The notes: generated by a model not told the origin, from the sequence alone. 64,000 nt of DNA from Thermonema rossianum DSM 10300 (GCF_000426825.1 NZ_AUGC01000001.1:62001-126000); one strand, 5' to 3'; positions 7,618 through 17,956 are shown, counted from the stretch's first letter. Numbers and translations: made by a program.

Positions 7618-10600
7618 ATGAATACGCTTCGTAAATATTGGCTTTTGTTTTTTTTAAGTGCCTGCATTGGTTTGTCTGCGCAGGCTCAGTTTCAAGATGA
7701 TTTCTCGGATGGTGACTTTACGGCCAATCCTGCTTGGTCGGGCGATGTGTCTTTATTTGTTGTGGACAATGGACAGCTGCGCAGCAACGGAACTGCCAGC
7801 AGTGATATTCTACATCTAAGCACACCCTCTGCTATCATGGATAAGGCGGTGTGGTCTTTCTTGGTGGATTTGAAATTTGCCCCTTCCTCGGCAAACTTTG
7901 TGCGTATTTACCTGGCAAGCGACCAAGCCAATTTGGAAAGCGCCTTGAATGGTTACTTCATTCAAATAGGGCAAGTAGGGGGGACCAATTATATTAAATT
8001 TTACAGAAAAACAGGCACCGATAGCACAGAGGTTTTAAGTGGGACGACGGCTTTTTCTGGGAATATCAAAGTGCGCATCAAAGTTGTTCGGGACGCAACG
8101 GGAAAATGGACGGTTTTCGCTGACCCTACCGGCGGCTTCAATTATCAGAAAGAAGGCGAAGTAGTGGACAACACACACACCACCACCACTTTTTTTGGGG
8201 TGTATTGTAAATATGGCACCGCAAGTCGCGCCACTTTGTATTACTTCGATGACTTTCAAGTGTATATAGACAATCAGCCGCCGCAGGTGGTGCAAACCAC
8301 AGCCGTGGGTGCCAATACTTTGGAAGTACTCTTTGACGAACCATTGGAACAGACTTCGGCAGAAGAGGTAACCAACTACAGTGTGAACAATGGTATTGGC
8401 ACCCCCGCAACGGCTACGCTCGATGCCACCACCCTCAACAAGGTAACCCTTACTTTTGCCAACAGCTTCCAAGATGGGCAGCAATATCAACTCACCGTAT
8501 CGAATGTAAAAGATATTCTCAGCAATGCAGTAAGCACGTCGCCGGCACCGCCTTTCGAGTATGTGGAACTAAGTGCGGCTGCTCCCGGCGATATTGTTAT
8601 CAACGAAATCATGGCGGACCCTACACCGGTGGTAGGCTTACCAAATGCCGAATACGTGGAGCTCTACAACCGGAGCAATAAAAATATTGATTTGCAGAAC
8701 TTTACACTGAATGGCAAGGTAATTACTACTTCATCTTATATCTTGAAGAAGGGCCAATATGTGCTGCTGACGGCTGCTGCCGATGCGGCTGCTTTCGGGG
8801 TGTCGAATGTAATTGGCATGACCTCTTTCGATGCGCTTACCAATGGGGGTGAAACCGTGAGTCTGCAAGATGCCGGCAGTGTACTCATTGACGCCGTCAG
8901 TTATACGGATGAGTGGTATCAAGACCCTGCCAAATCTGATGGCGGATGGTCTTTGGAACAGGTCAACCCTCATCTGCCTTGTGGAGCAGGTCCTCATAAT
9001 TGGCGGGCTTCGGTGGCAGCCATAGGCGGCACGCCCGGTGCGCAGAATTCTGTTTATGACCCTTCGCCCGATACCATGCCGCCCGCACTGACTGCCCTGC
9101 AGCCTTCAGGAAGTGTGGCATTGTTGCTTTCTTTTTCGGAGCCTATGGAAACCACTTCTTTGGCTAATGCAGCAAACTATACATTGAGTAATGGGATCGG
9201 CATCAGTAGTGTTCAACTAAACAGCGATGCCGAAGTATTACTTAACCTGGATGCTCCTTTGGTGGCAGGGCAACTCTATACCCTGACCATTCAAAACATA
9301 GCCGATTGCAGTGGCAATGCTCTTTCTCCTGCAAGCTATACAGTTGGTTTGGGAAAAGAGCCCAATGTTTTCGATTTGTTGATTACTGAAATCATGGCAG
9401 ACCCTACGCCCGTAGTGGGCTTGCCTGAGTATGAATATTTGGAAGTGTATAACCCTACCTCCGCTGTCATCAGTCTAAGCGGCTGTGTGTTGAAAGATGC
9501 CACTTCGGCAACGAACTTGCCCCCCGTCAATATTTATCCGGACGAATATGTGATTTTGTGTTCTTCGTCAGCAGCTGCTGAGCTGTCGGCTTACGGACGT
9601 GCCGTTGCAGTTACTTCTTTCCCTTCGTTGAACAACGGCGGTGAGTCGCTTCAAATCCAAAACGCCTCGGGAGAAGTCGTCTTTGCTGTTGAGTATAGCG
9701 ACAGCTGGTATCAAGATCCGGACAAAAAAGAAGGGGGATGGTCGCTGGAGATGATAGATGTGCAAAACCCTTGTGGTGAGTCCAACAATTGGCTCGCCTC
9801 AGAAGATGAAAGAGGCGGCACGCCTGCTGCTCCTAATTCAGTAAGTGAGAGCCGCCCGGACAATACCCCGCCTTCTATCACACAGGTTTATGCTCTCTAT
9901 GCAGATACGCTGGAAGTGTTATTTTCCGAACCTATGGATGAGGCATCGCTGTTGAATGCTTCCGTTATATTGGAGCCTCCGGTGGCGGTGGCTTCTCTTC
10001 AGCCTTTGCCCCCGTTGAATAAACGCATGAAAATAGTTTTAGGCGGGCTTTTAGAAGCCGGACAAGCTTACACTGTTCGCATAAGTGGCGCTACGGACTG
10101 TGCCGGCAATTTAATTAGCAACGAGCCTTATGGTTTCGGTTTGGTGGAAGCGGCCGACTCCGGTGATGTCATTCTAAATGAAGTGCTTTTCAACCCACGC
10201 ACCGGCGGCAGTGATTTTGTTGAGCTCTATAACCGCTCTGCCAAGTACATCAACCTGCAGGGATGGCAAATAGCCCGTTTATATAACGGCGCGATAGACA
10301 GAGCCACCCCCATTGCTACAAGCCCGTTGGTACTGCCGCCCGGTGAGTATATAGCCATAACGGATAATGCGGAAAACATACGACAAAACTACCCTTCTTC
10401 TGTGGGTAAACGCTTTGCAGAAGTAAGCTCCATGCCGGGCTATAACGACGATGAAGGCACCGTATTACTTTTAAATCCTGCCGGGAAGTTATGGGAACAA
10501 TTCGATTATTCGGAGGATTACCATTTTGCGCTTTTGGACGACAAAGAAGGGGTTTCGTTGGAGCGCATTCGCGTGGATGCGCCCACCAACGAGCCTTCCA

Positions 10601-10995
10601 ACTGGTTCTCGGCTGCTTCTACGGCGGGCTATGCTACGCCGGCGCAACCGAACTCGCAGCGTCTTGAGGCAGAGGGCATCACCGGCGGCATTCGTTTGAG
10701 CAGTCCCATGCTTACCCCCGATGAAGACGGTATCCAAGATTTTTTGGAAATTCGCTATGCTTTTGCTCAAAATGGCTATGTGGCAAATGTGATGATTTAT
10801 GACGCGCAAGGGCGTTTGGTACGCCGTTTGGTGTCGAACCAGCTGTTGAGTACCGAAGGCAGTTTCCTGTGGCAAGGCGAAAACGACGAGCGTCAGGCCG
10901 TAAGAAGCGGTTATTACATTATTGTGTTCGAAGTGTTTGACCTGTCCGGTCAACAAAAACGATATAAAGAGACGGTGGTTGTCAATCGTCGTTAG
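7618..10995 (+). CDS. Secreted multidomain lamin-tail-domain (LTD) surface protein
   Basis: This 1125-residue secreted protein was given its start at MNTLRKYW because a clear signal peptide follows (cleavage near AQAQ, residue 24). Domain order: a concanavalin/LamG-like domain (about 25-215); SbsA-type Ig-like domain (from 219); LTD 1 (from 323, [12 protein letters not shown]); Ig 2 (from 486); LTD 2 (from 584); Ig 3 (from 748); LTD 3 (from 848, [12 protein letters not shown]); and a C-terminal FlgD/CHU_C-like beta domain (from 1022, [10 protein letters not shown]). LTD-Ig repeats occur in Bacteroidota cell-surface proteins; the C-terminal domain could be a secretion or anchoring module. No catalytic domain is seen. 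It is monocistronic, and the 234 bp after it hold no gene or clear terminator. Confidence 0.85.
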   Translation: MNTLRKYWLLFFLSACIGLSAQAQFQDDFSDGDFTANPAWSGDVSLFVVDNGQLRSNGTASSDILHLSTPSAIMDKAVWSFLVDLKFAPSSANFVRIYLASDQANLESALNGYFIQIGQVGGTNYIKFYRKTGTDSTEVLSGTTAFSGNIKVRIKVVRDATGKWTVFADPTGGFNYQKEGEVVDNTHTTTTFFGVYCKYGTASRATLYYFDDFQVYIDNQPPQVVQTTAVGANTLEVLFDEPLEQTSAEEVTNYSVNNGIGTPATATLDATTLNKVTLTFANSFQDGQQYQLTVSNVKDILSNAVSTSPAPPFEYVELSAAAPGDIVINEIMADPTPVVGLPNAEYVELYNRSNKNIDLQNFTLNGKVITTSSYILKKGQYVLLTAAADAAAFGVSNVIGMTSFDALTNGGETVSLQDAGSVLIDAVSYTDEWYQDPAKSDGGWSLEQVNPHLPCGAGPHNWRASVAAIGGTPGAQNSVYDPSPDTMPPALTALQPSGSVALLLSFSEPMETTSLANAANYTLSNGIGISSVQLNSDAEVLLNLDAPLVAGQLYTLTIQNIADCSGNALSPASYTVGLGKEPNVFDLLITEIMADPTPVVGLPEYEYLEVYNPTSAVISLSGCVLKDATSATNLPPVNIYPDEYVILCSSSAAAELSAYGRAVAVTSFPSLNNGGESLQIQNASGEVVFAVEYSDSWYQDPDKKEGGWSLEMIDVQNPCGESNNWLASEDERGGTPAAPNSVSESRPDNTPPSITQVYALYADTLEVLFSEPMDEASLLNASVILEPPVAVASLQPLPPLNKRMKIVLGGLLEAGQAYTVRISGATDCAGNLISNEPYGFGLVEAADSGDVILNEVLFNPRTGGSDFVELYNRSAKYINLQGWQIARLYNGAIDRATPIATSPLVLPPGEYIAITDNAENIRQNYPSSVGKRFAEVSSMPGYNDDEGTVLLLNPAGKLWEQFDYSEDYHFALLDDKEGVSLERIRVDAPTNEPSNWFSAASTAGYATPAQPNSQRLEAEGITGGIRLSSPMLTPDEDGIQDFLEIRYAFAQNGYVANVMIYDAQGRLVRRLVSNQLLSTEGSFLWQGENDERQAVRSGYYIIVFEVFDLSGQQKRYKETVVVNRR

Positions 10996-11229
10996 CAGAG
11001 AGGCGAAAAAGTAGCATCTTTTGCTTTGATTAGATTGGATTACGTGAAGCGCAAGCGAGGCATGTTGTTGTAGATGAAGCAGGAGGGGCTTGTATGCCGG
11101 GAATAAAACAAAAAGACTGCTTTTGGGGCAAGTCTATAGAAGGCATGCTCAAAAGTAGGTTATTTCTGTTAAAAAGGCGGTAAGCAAAGCAGTGGCCCAA
11201 AGGCACAACGGGTGATTTAGCCCCTTGCA

Positions 11230-11610
11230 CTACATAAGCAGTTTCCAAAGGGTCAGTATCAGCCAAAAGAACAAAGAGGTAAGCACGGTGAAAGCACGTG
11301 CCGAAATAGTGGGTGGATACACAGGCACCGGCTTTTCCGGTTTGGTTTGTTGCGAAGGCGATGTTTTGTCTTTGTTGGCAGGTATGGAGTTCGACGGCGT
11401 AAACTGCTGTCCTGCGCTTTTAGGTGTTTTTTGGTAGTTGCTCCCGCTTTTGGGACTTATCTGCACCCGCGTGCTGTCTTGTGGAAAACTCAGCTCGTCT
11501 TGCATTAGAACTTCATTGCCTGTCAGTATCAACGACTGCCCCTCAGTGACAACAGGAAACAGCCAAAAAAGGCATGCTAAAAGCCATATGTAGTGTTTGT
11601 ATTGACGCAT
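11230..11610 (-). CDS. Hypothetical membrane-anchored envelope protein
   Basis: Not recognised. The 126-residue protein begins with a hydrophobic signal sequence (HYIWLLACLFWLFPVV). It continues through a polar linker rich in Pro, Ser, Lys and Gln (about 50-95) and ends in a hydrophobic helix (VLTSLFFWLILTLWKLLM) at the very C-terminus. This suggests a periplasm-exposed tail-anchored protein. The reading frame is supported by this layout rather than by homology. It has no close operon partner: the next gene on this strand (CBS/ACT) lies upstream beyond a 127-bp gap. Confidence 0.55.
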   Translation of the reverse strand: MRQYKHYIWLLACLFWLFPVVTEGQSLILTGNEVLMQDELSFPQDSTRVQISPKSGSNYQKTPKSAGQQFTPSNSIPANKDKTSPSQQTKPEKPVPVYPPTISARAFTVLTSLFFWLILTLWKLLM

Positions 11611-11737
11611 GTATGTGTAATGACAAACTCACTGCGATTGTATCAAAGTTAAGTATTTCCTTTTGAAAATGAAATACTTAACAAATAAAAGTCACTTATT
11701 ACATTGCTTGGTGTTGCTGAATGCCCAAAAGTTAGCG

Positions 11738-12406
11738 CTAAATATCCAAATATCGCAAAAGAAGTTCAAGACGGGAACGGTCTATTTGCGCCAGCTCGGC
11801 AGAGTGGAACGTAGCTACCACATGATAATTGAAGCGCTCGAGCGTAGCTACTATGCGACTCACGTCGGGCTTGTCTATTTTGATGGTTACCAGCAGCTGC
11901 TGCGGGTCTTTTTCATCTACGCCCACATTGACACTGATAATCTTGGCGTTGTTTTCTTCTACCAGGCGACTGATATGAGACAGGGAGTAGTCGCGTGCCG
12001 GCATGGAAAGCAAGATGATGGCGCCTTTTTCCTGCATGGCATAGGAGCTTATAAACTGTTTAATGGCATCCTGAACACGCACCAGCCCTACCAGTTTTTG
12101 CTCTTCATCCACTACTGCTATCCATTGCAGGTCATAGTTGTTGGCTTGGCGCAGTACGTTGTAAAAATGTTGAGAGCTATACACGGAAGTATCTTGTGGC
12201 GGCAAGAGGGGCAAGTCTTCAATAGTTGCGCTTGCGCCGGCCTCTTCAACGGCTTTGCGGGTAAGCATGCCTACATACTGCCCTTCGGCATCTACTACAG
12301 GCAATTGCTCCATTTTCAGCTCATCCATTAATTGGCGAGCTGCTTGGGGGCTGTCCTGCAGTTTCACATGCGGTGTGGCAATATGTAAAAGGCTTTCGAC
12401 TATCAT
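11738..12406 (-). CDS. CBS-pair protein with C-terminal ACT-like domain
   Basis: A 222-residue cytoplasmic regulatory protein. Two CBS motifs cover about 1-60 (LPVVDAEGQYVGMLT) and 75-130 (IAVVDEEQKLVGLV). An ACT-like segment follows (about 137-205, KGAIILLSMPARDYSLSHISRLVEENNAKIIS). CBS pairs bind adenosine nucleotides and ACT domains bind small ligands such as amino acids, so it is probably a sensor; its target is unknown. Its ATG overlaps the stop of the upstream hydrolase gene by 4 bp, implying coupled translation. Confidence 0.82.
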   Translation of the reverse strand: MIVESLLHIATPHVKLQDSPQAARQLMDELKMEQLPVVDAEGQYVGMLTRKAVEEAGASATIEDLPLLPPQDTSVYSSQHFYNVLRQANNYDLQWIAVVDEEQKLVGLVRVQDAIKQFISSYAMQEKGAIILLSMPARDYSLSHISRLVEENNAKIISVNVGVDEKDPQQLLVTIKIDKPDVSRIVATLERFNYHVVATFHSAELAQIDRSRLELLLRYLDI

Positions 12407-13176
12407 GTAACCGCTGTTTCTTTACTCTTTTGCAAAAACTGTTCTAAAATACGATTAAACTTCTCGGGGCGCTCCATCATAGGTGCATGACAACACTTGT
12501 CAATGAACCTGAGCTCTGCATTTGGTAAAAGACGTGCAAAATCATGCGCCACATGGGGTGGTGTGATGGTATCGTTTAGTCCCCAAATCAAGAGGGTCGG
12601 CACTTTTATCTTGGGCAGGTCTTTAGCCATGTTGTGGCGCTGCGCCGATTTGGCAATGGCTACAATGTTCATGCATTTGGGGATGCTTCGGGTCACGTTA
12701 AATACTTCTTCCACCAGTTCGGGGGTGGCAGTAGCCGGGTCATAGAAAGTGTATTCCACACGCTCTTTGATGTAGTCATAAGAGCCTCGCTTGGGATAAG
12801 AGCCGCCCATGGTGTTTTCAAAGAGCCCGGAACTGCCCGTTAAGACCAGCCGCTTTACTCTTTCCGGATGGTGCAACGTATAGTTAAGCGCGATGTGTCC
12901 TCCCAGCGAATTCCCCAGCAGGGTCAACTCATGCAAATCGAAGTCTTCAATAAATTGGGCTATGAATTTGGTCAGCGAGTCAATGCCGGCTTTGCGTGGC
13001 GACAGCTCATAGATGGGCATCATGGGGATGACCACGCGATAGCGGTCAGAGAAAGCGTTGACCACGTCTTTCCAGTTGCTGAGTGCCCCAAACAGACCGT
13101 GCAGCAACAACATGACTTCGCCCTGTCCCTCATCTATGTATGTGTATTTGCCTTGTTTCTTTGCTTGAAGTTCCAT
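12403..13176 (-). CDS. Alpha/beta hydrolase
   Basis: A 257-residue alpha/beta-hydrolase-fold enzyme. The oxyanion-hole region is LLLHGLFGALSNW, the nucleophile Ser90 sits in GNSLGGH, the acid is probably Asp in WGLNDTITPP, and the base is His in CCHAPMMERP. There is no signal peptide, so it is cytoplasmic. Substrate specificity in this family (esterase, C-C hydrolase, haloperoxidase) cannot be told from sequence. It is the first gene of a two-gene operon with the CBS/ACT protein (4-bp overlap). Confidence 0.85.
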   Translation of the reverse strand: MELQAKKQGKYTYIDEGQGEVMLLLHGLFGALSNWKDVVNAFSDRYRVVIPMMPIYELSPRKAGIDSLTKFIAQFIEDFDLHELTLLGNSLGGHIALNYTLHHPERVKRLVLTGSSGLFENTMGGSYPKRGSYDYIKERVEYTFYDPATATPELVEEVFNVTRSIPKCMNIVAIAKSAQRHNMAKDLPKIKVPTLLIWGLNDTITPPHVAHDFARLLPNAELRFIDKCCHAPMMERPEKFNRILEQFLQKSKETAVT

Positions 13177-13270
13177 GACTGTTTGTTTCTTTTTAGTATA
13201 TGCACTCCGGCTTAAAAATAGTAACTATCCTATAATATAAACACGAATTGGCAATAAATTTCTACTTGAG

Positions 13271-13852
13271 TTAGTAAGCTTTTGTGATGCCTGTATGTTT
13301 TAACCAATTATTCAATAGTTTTAATCCACCTTGACTGAGGGCTGCTTCGGGGTGAAATTGCACACCAAAGACGGGCAGTTTTTGGTGTTGAAATGCCATT
13401 AACTCCTGGTGGGTATCCAGTGTGTAAGCTGTGGGCAGTAGCTCGGCCGGCAGGCTTTGAACCACCCACGAATGATAGCGTACAACCGCAAGAGGGTTGG
13501 GCAGTGCCTCAAACAGACCACAGCCCCGGTGTGTGATTTGGCTCACTTTGCCGTGCATGGGGCGGTGGGCGTGTGTGAGTGTGGCACCAAAAAACTCGCC
13601 CAGGGCTTGGTGTCCCAGGCAGATGCCCAAAAGAGGGAACCGCCGGTAAAACCGCTCGATGGCATGCATCAAATAGCCGGCTTGGCGGGGGGTACCCGGT
13701 CCCGGTGATAACACAATGCCTTGAAAAGGCAGCGATGCGTAGGTGTCCGGAGGTTGGTCATTACGCACTACATGGCAGCGCACGCCCAAGCGGGCAAAGT
13801 AATCGACCAGGTTGTATGTAAAAGAGTCGTAATTGTCAATTAGCAGTATCAC
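13271..13852 (-). CDS. pabA: Anthranilate/para-aminobenzoate synthase glutamine amidotransferase component (TrpG/PabA)
   Basis: A class I glutamine amidotransferase of 193 residues. I take the GTG at 13852 (VILLIDNYDSFTYNL) as start because this is the conserved N-terminus; the longer frame adds only a basic, non-conserved stretch. The triad is intact: Cys in LLGICLGHQA, and His and Glu in QFHPEA. LSPGPGTP is the family signature. It supplies ammonia to a TrpE or PabB partner for tryptophan or folate synthesis. No such partner is in the window, so TrpG and PabA cannot be separated. The start overlaps the cvpA 3' end by 17 bp. Confidence 0.9.
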   Translation of the reverse strand: MILLIDNYDSFTYNLVDYFARLGVRCHVVRNDQPPDTYASLPFQGIVLSPGPGTPRQAGYLMHAIERFYRRFPLLGICLGHQALGEFFGATLTHAHRPMHGKVSQITHRGCGLFEALPNPLAVVRYHSWVVQSLPAELLPTAYTLDTHQELMAFQHQKLPVFGVQFHPEAALSQGGLKLLNNWLKHTGITKAY

Positions 13853-14399
13853 TCTGACTGTTTTCCTTTTTTTCTTTCGCCTCTTGAACAATCTCTTTCG
13901 ATGCCTCAATGATGCCCTTGCCCTTACTTATCCATTCAGAGCTGTGTTCTACCACATAAGGCGCAAGCGGCGACACCACCGGATAAAAAAGGCTTTCTTC
14001 GAGTGTGTTGTCTTGAAATGTTTTGAATGTACCAAAGAGCCAGAGAAAAGCGCTTACAAAAAGAGCATATTTCAAGCCGCCCAGCGCGGCGCCCAACAAG
14101 CTGTCGAAACTGCCCAGTAGTGTGTTGTCTATGGTGCTTTTTAAACGCTTGCCTATCCACATGATGGCATAGAGCATCAAGCCGAAAGTAATGAAGAAGG
14201 CGATATAAGGCATGGTGCTGTCTGACACATTCACAAAGTTGGCAAGCACCTGCAAGGTCACATGAAAGAATTTAAAAGAAAGCAGCAGGGCAACAAAGAA
14301 TGCCAAGAAGGTAATGAGTGACAACAAAAACCCTTTTTGATACCCTTTGTGCGCCCCCCAGAGAATGGGGAGCGCAATAAATAAATCAAGTAAATTCAT
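13836..14399 (-). CDS. cvpA: CvpA family membrane protein
   Basis: A 187-residue inner-membrane protein with the CvpA layout: four hydrophobic segments in about 1-130, starting MNLLDLFIALPILWGAHKGYQKGFL. The short Gly/Lys turn after TM1 and LLGSFDSLLGAALGG are characteristic. The C-terminal 50 residues are a charged helix (EASKEIVQEAKEKKE). CvpA proteins are linked to colicin V export, biofilm and envelope stress in enterobacteria; the molecular role is unclear. It lies between yqeY (6-bp gap) and pabA (17-bp overlap) in a three-gene operon. Confidence 0.85.
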   Translation of the reverse strand: MNLLDLFIALPILWGAHKGYQKGFLLSLITFLAFFVALLLSFKFFHVTLQVLANFVNVSDSTMPYIAFFITFGLMLYAIMWIGKRLKSTIDNTLLGSFDSLLGAALGGLKYALFVSAFLWLFGTFKTFQDNTLEESLFYPVVSPLAPYVVEHSSEWISKGKGIIEASKEIVQEAKEKKENSQSDTAN

Positions 14400-14405
14400 A
14401 AGGCT

Positions 14406-14861
14406 TTATTTTTGGTCAGAAAGCAAACGCTTGACGGTGTCGGCTATCAGGCGGTTGTCTTGTCCGGCCAATTCTTTAGTGGCAACGCCCATCACTTTGC
14501 CCATGTCTTTGATGCTTTGTGCACCGGTGCGGGCAATAATATCCTTTATTTTGGCTTCTATTTCTGCGGCCGACATTTGAGCAGGCAAGTAGCGCTTGAG
14601 CACTTCTATGATGGCGGCTTCCTCTTGTGCCTGTTCTTCTCGCCCGTTTTGTTTGAACATTTCATAAGTTTCCTGGTGCTGCTTCAGCGCCTTGTTGATA
14701 ATGGCCATTTCTTCGGCTTCGGTCAGGCTTTCTTTATTGCCTTCTTTGGTTTTTTCCAAAGTAATGAACGACTTCAACTCGCGGATGGCTTTTAAAGCAA
14801 TAGCGTCTTTGGCTTTCATTGCCTCTTTCAGGTCCTGCTGTATTTTGCTTTCCAGGCTCAT
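14406..14861 (-). CDS. GatB/YqeY domain protein
   Basis: A 151-residue YqeY-type protein starting MSLESKIQQDLKEAMKAKD; the upstream extension of the frame is rejected because this is the family N-terminus. The helical domain resembles the tRNA-binding tail of GatB amidotransferase subunits (AQSIKDMGKVMGVATKELAG near the end). It is thought to bind tRNA or assist glutaminyl/asparaginyl-tRNA metabolism, though no catalytic activity is established. It heads the yqeY-cvpA-pabA operon and is divergent from the methyltransferase gene, sharing a 71-bp intergenic region. Confidence 0.9.
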   Translation of the reverse strand: MSLESKIQQDLKEAMKAKDAIALKAIRELKSFITLEKTKEGNKESLTEAEEMAIINKALKQHQETYEMFKQNGREEQAQEEAAIIEVLKRYLPAQMSAAEIEAKIKDIIARTGAQSIKDMGKVMGVATKELAGQDNRLIADTVKRLLSDQK

Positions 14862-14932
14862 GTTTCTTGTCAATTTGGGTTCAACAACAATCTTATTGGC
14901 AACGAAATTACTAAATTGCACGCAAAAACTAT

Positions 14933-16348
14933 ATGGGGCGCAAAAAGAAAGTACAGACCGTATTGGAGGGGCTGCTGATTGAAAAAGCCGTGGCAGAAGG
15001 CAAATGCATGGCACATCATGGCGAACGCGTGGTTTTTGTGGAAGGAATGGTGGCACCCGGCGACAAAGCCGACGTGCGCATCATAAAGAAAAAATCGGCT
15101 TATTGGATAGGCCAAGCCATACACGTAGAGCCAAGTTCACCCTTGCGCCAAGCGCCTTTTTGCAAACACTTTGGCACTTGTGGCGGCTGCAAATGGCAGC
15201 ATATGCGTTACGAAGCACAGACGGAACTAAAAGAGCAGCAGGTAAAAGATGCCTTTGAGCGCATAGCCAAAGTGCCTGTGAAGCAATGGGAGCCCATCCT
15301 GGCAGCTGAACAAACAACCTATTATCGCAACAAACTGGACTTTGCGTTCAGCAACCGGCGTTGGCTTACCGGCGAAGAGGTGGCTTCCGGCGACGACCTG
15401 GACCGCCACGCTTTAGGTTTTCATGTGCCCAAGCGCTACGACCGTGTGGTAGATATTGAACACTGCTACCTTCAGCCCGAGCCTTCTAATGCCATCCGCT
15501 TGGCAGTAAAGGCATTTGCTTTGGAAGCAGGCATTCCCTTCTATGACACCGTTCTGCATGAAGGCATTCTGCGCAGTCTTATCATACGCACAGCCAATAC
15601 CGGCGAAGTGATGGTGGTGATTGTATATGCCGGAGGCGCAGAAGGGAAAATAGCTGCAAGCCGTGTGGCTGCATTCATACAAGAACGCTTCCCCGCGGTC
15701 ACTTCTCTTTACCTGATGCACAACCCCAAACAAAACGACAACTACTACGACCTCGAGGCCGAACTGTATGCCGGCAAGGCATATATCACGGAGCAAATGG
15801 AAGACTTGCGTTTTCGTATTGGCCCCAAGTCCTTCTTTCAGACCAATTCGGCACAAGCCTACCGTCTGTACAGCATCGCACGCCATTGGGCGGCGCTCAC
15901 CGGCAACGAGCTGGTGTATGACCTTTACACCGGCACCGGTTCTATTGCCAACTTTGTAGCCCGGAGAGCAAAAAAGGTGGTAGGCATAGAGTATGTAAAA
16001 GAAGCCATTGACGACGCCTGGCAAAACGCACGGGACAATGGCATCGACAACGTGTATTTTGAAGCCGGTGACATGAAAGACGTGCTGACCGATGACTTCA
16101 TAGAGCGCCACGGCAGGCCGGAGGTCATCATTACGGACCCGCCACGTGCCGGCATGCACCCCGACGTGGTGCAGCTGATTGCCCGTGTGGCGCCCCGCCG
16201 CATTGTGTATGTCAGCTGTAACCCCGCCACACAAGCCCGTGATATTGCGCTTTTGGCACCTTTTTATGAAGTGGAGCGGGTGCAGCCGGTCGATATGTTC
16301 CCGCATACGCATCATGTGGAAAGCGTGGCGCTCTTGCATCGCAAGTAG
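14933..16348 (+). CDS. rlmD: 23S rRNA (uracil-C5)-methyltransferase, RlmD/RumA family
   Basis: A 471-residue SAM-dependent methyltransferase making 5-methyluridine in RNA. An N-terminal TRAM domain (about 8-66) is followed by Fe-S cluster cysteines Cys77, Cys83 and Cys86 (CKHFGTCGGC), with the fourth probably in DIEHCYLQ. The Rossmann domain has LYTGTGSIANF for SAM. The catalytic loop VSCNPATQARD carries the nucleophilic Cys, and ITDPPRAGMHP the conserved Asp. The family covers RlmD (m5U1939), RlmCD and TrmA-like members, so the exact target uridine is inferred. It is divergent from yqeY and followed by comM 63 bp later. Confidence 0.9.
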   Translation: MGRKKKVQTVLEGLLIEKAVAEGKCMAHHGERVVFVEGMVAPGDKADVRIIKKKSAYWIGQAIHVEPSSPLRQAPFCKHFGTCGGCKWQHMRYEAQTELKEQQVKDAFERIAKVPVKQWEPILAAEQTTYYRNKLDFAFSNRRWLTGEEVASGDDLDRHALGFHVPKRYDRVVDIEHCYLQPEPSNAIRLAVKAFALEAGIPFYDTVLHEGILRSLIIRTANTGEVMVVIVYAGGAEGKIAASRVAAFIQERFPAVTSLYLMHNPKQNDNYYDLEAELYAGKAYITEQMEDLRFRIGPKSFFQTNSAQAYRLYSIARHWAALTGNELVYDLYTGTGSIANFVARRAKKVVGIEYVKEAIDDAWQNARDNGIDNVYFEAGDMKDVLTDDFIERHGRPEVIITDPPRAGMHPDVVQLIARVAPRRIVYVSCNPATQARDIALLAPFYEVERVQPVDMFPHTHHVESVALLHRK

Positions 16349-16411
16349 AATTCTTGTATTTTGAATGACGGCCTTCAAGGGCTTTGTTCCATCGCTACAA
16401 CCCTTTGTGTT

Positions 16412-17956
16412 ATGTTAGCCAAGACCTACGCTGCTGCTGTTTATGGTGTACAGGCGCTCACCATTACCATAGAAGTAAATGTTACACAGGGCACCCATCT
16501 GTTTATGGTGGGTTTGCCCGACAGCGCCGTGAAAGAGAGTGCGCAGCGGGTCGAATCAGCCATTAAATATTTGGGCTATCAGTTCCCACGCCAAAAAACG
16601 GTTATCAACTTAGCGCCTGCCGATTTACGCAAAGAAGGCGCCAACTACGATTTGCCCATTGCCATCGGTATTTTGTCTGCTTCGGGGCAAATAGAGGTGC
16701 CGCATCTGGAGCAGTATTTAATCATGGGCGAGCTGTCGTTGGACGGCATCCTGCGTCCGGTAAAGGGCGTGTTGCCTATCGCCATTATGGCACGCAAGAA
16801 GGGTTTTAAGGGATTTATTCTGCCAAAAGAAAACGCTTCGGAAGCGGCCATTGTCAACAATCTGGAGGTAATTGGTGTGGAAACACTCGAAGAAGCCGTT
16901 GCTTTTCTGCAAGGGAAAAAACACATAGAGCCGCTTGTCAAGGATACGCGTGCGCTCTTTGCCGCTTCTGCCGATCATTACCCCTTGGATTTTGCCGACG
17001 TGCAAGGACAAGAAAATGTGAAACGTGCCATGGAAGTAGCTGCCGCCGGCGGGCACAACATCATTATGATAGGACCGCCCGGCGCAGGCAAAACCATGCT
17101 TGCCAAGTGCTTGCCATCGATTTTGCCCCCGCTTACCTTGCAGGAAGCACTTGAGACTACCAAAATACATTCAGTAGCAGGGCGCCTGGGCAAAGATGCA
17201 TCGCTCATTACCACACGCCCTTTTCGTGCCCCTCATCACACGGTGAGTGATGTGGCTTTGGTAGGGGGCGGGGCAGTGCCCCAACCCGGCGAAATATCTT
17301 TGGCACATAACGGCGTTTTGTTTCTGGATGAGTTGCCCGAGTTCAAGCGTTCTGTTTTGGAAGTCCTGCGCCAACCGCTCGAAGAGCGCCGTGTGACCAT
17401 CTCGCGTGCTAAAATGACTTTGGATTTCCCCGCCAACTTTATGTTGGTGGCAAGTATGAATCCCTGCCCTTGCGGATATTACAACCATCCGGAAAAGGAA
17501 TGTATTTGTGCCCCGCAAAGTGTGCAGCGTTATTTAAGCAAAATCAGTGGTCCTTTGCTCGACCGCATAGACTTGCACATAGAGGTGGTGCCGGTTTCGT
17601 TTAGCGAAATGACTTCGCGAAAGAAGCAGGAGCGCAGTGCCGACATACGCGCACGTGTAGCACAGGCACGCGAGCGGCAAACCAAACGTTTCGAGCACAT
17701 GCCGGGCATTTACACCAATGCCATGATGCCTTCGCCCCTGGTGAAGGAGTATTGCCGTATAGACAAAGCCGGTGAAACCTTGCTCAAAGCAGCCATGGAG
17801 CGCCTGGGGCTATCGGCGCGTGCCTATGATCGCATATTGAAAGTAGCACGCACCATTGCCGACCTGGCCGGCAGCGATGATATCAAAGTAGAGCACCTTG
17901 CCGAAGCCATTCAATACCGCAGCTTGGACCGCAGCAATTGGGGCGCTACCGTTTGA
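16412..17956 (+). CDS. comM: YifB/ComM-family Mg-chelatase-like AAA+ ATPase
   Basis: This ComM-like AAA+ protein has 514 residues. Start chosen at MLAKTYAAAVYGV, the conserved family N-terminus. An N-terminal Lon-protease-like/ChlI domain (about 1-190) precedes the AAA+ core with Walker A GPPGAGKT, Walker B NGVLFLDELPEF, and sensor region LVASMNPCPCGYY, whose cysteines are typical of the family. A C-terminal Mg_chelatase_C domain ends it (SARAYDRILKVARTIADL). ComM helicases promote branch migration during natural transformation in gamma-proteobacteria; the role in Bacteroidota is not established. Confidence 0.93.
   Translation: MLAKTYAAAVYGVQALTITIEVNVTQGTHLFMVGLPDSAVKESAQRVESAIKYLGYQFPRQKTVINLAPADLRKEGANYDLPIAIGILSASGQIEVPHLEQYLIMGELSLDGILRPVKGVLPIAIMARKKGFKGFILPKENASEAAIVNNLEVIGVETLEEAVAFLQGKKHIEPLVKDTRALFAASADHYPLDFADVQGQENVKRAMEVAAAGGHNIIMIGPPGAGKTMLAKCLPSILPPLTLQEALETTKIHSVAGRLGKDASLITTRPFRAPHHTVSDVALVGGGAVPQPGEISLAHNGVLFLDELPEFKRSVLEVLRQPLEERRVTISRAKMTLDFPANFMLVASMNPCPCGYYNHPEKECICAPQSVQRYLSKISGPLLDRIDLHIEVVPVSFSEMTSRKKQERSADIRARVAQARERQTKRFEHMPGIYTNAMMPSPLVKEYCRIDKAGETLLKAAMERLGLSARAYDRILKVARTIADLAGSDDIKVEHLAEAIQYRSLDRSNWGATV

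Noticed and set aside
11030-11266. 78-codon minus-strand frame
   Set aside because: Overlaps the end of the better supported envelope protein at 11230-11610 and has no family or signal features.
13853-13909. Longer ATG-started form of PabA/TrpG
   Set aside because: Adds 19 basic residues absent from the family and extends deep into cvpA; the GTG at 13852 gives the conserved N-terminus.
14870-15124. 84-codon minus-strand frame before yqeY
   Set aside because: Covers the divergent promoter region and the start of the RlmD-type gene; no features.
15413-16378. 321-codon minus-strand open frame
   Set aside because: Antisense to the RlmD-type methyltransferase gene; composition is that of a shadow frame.
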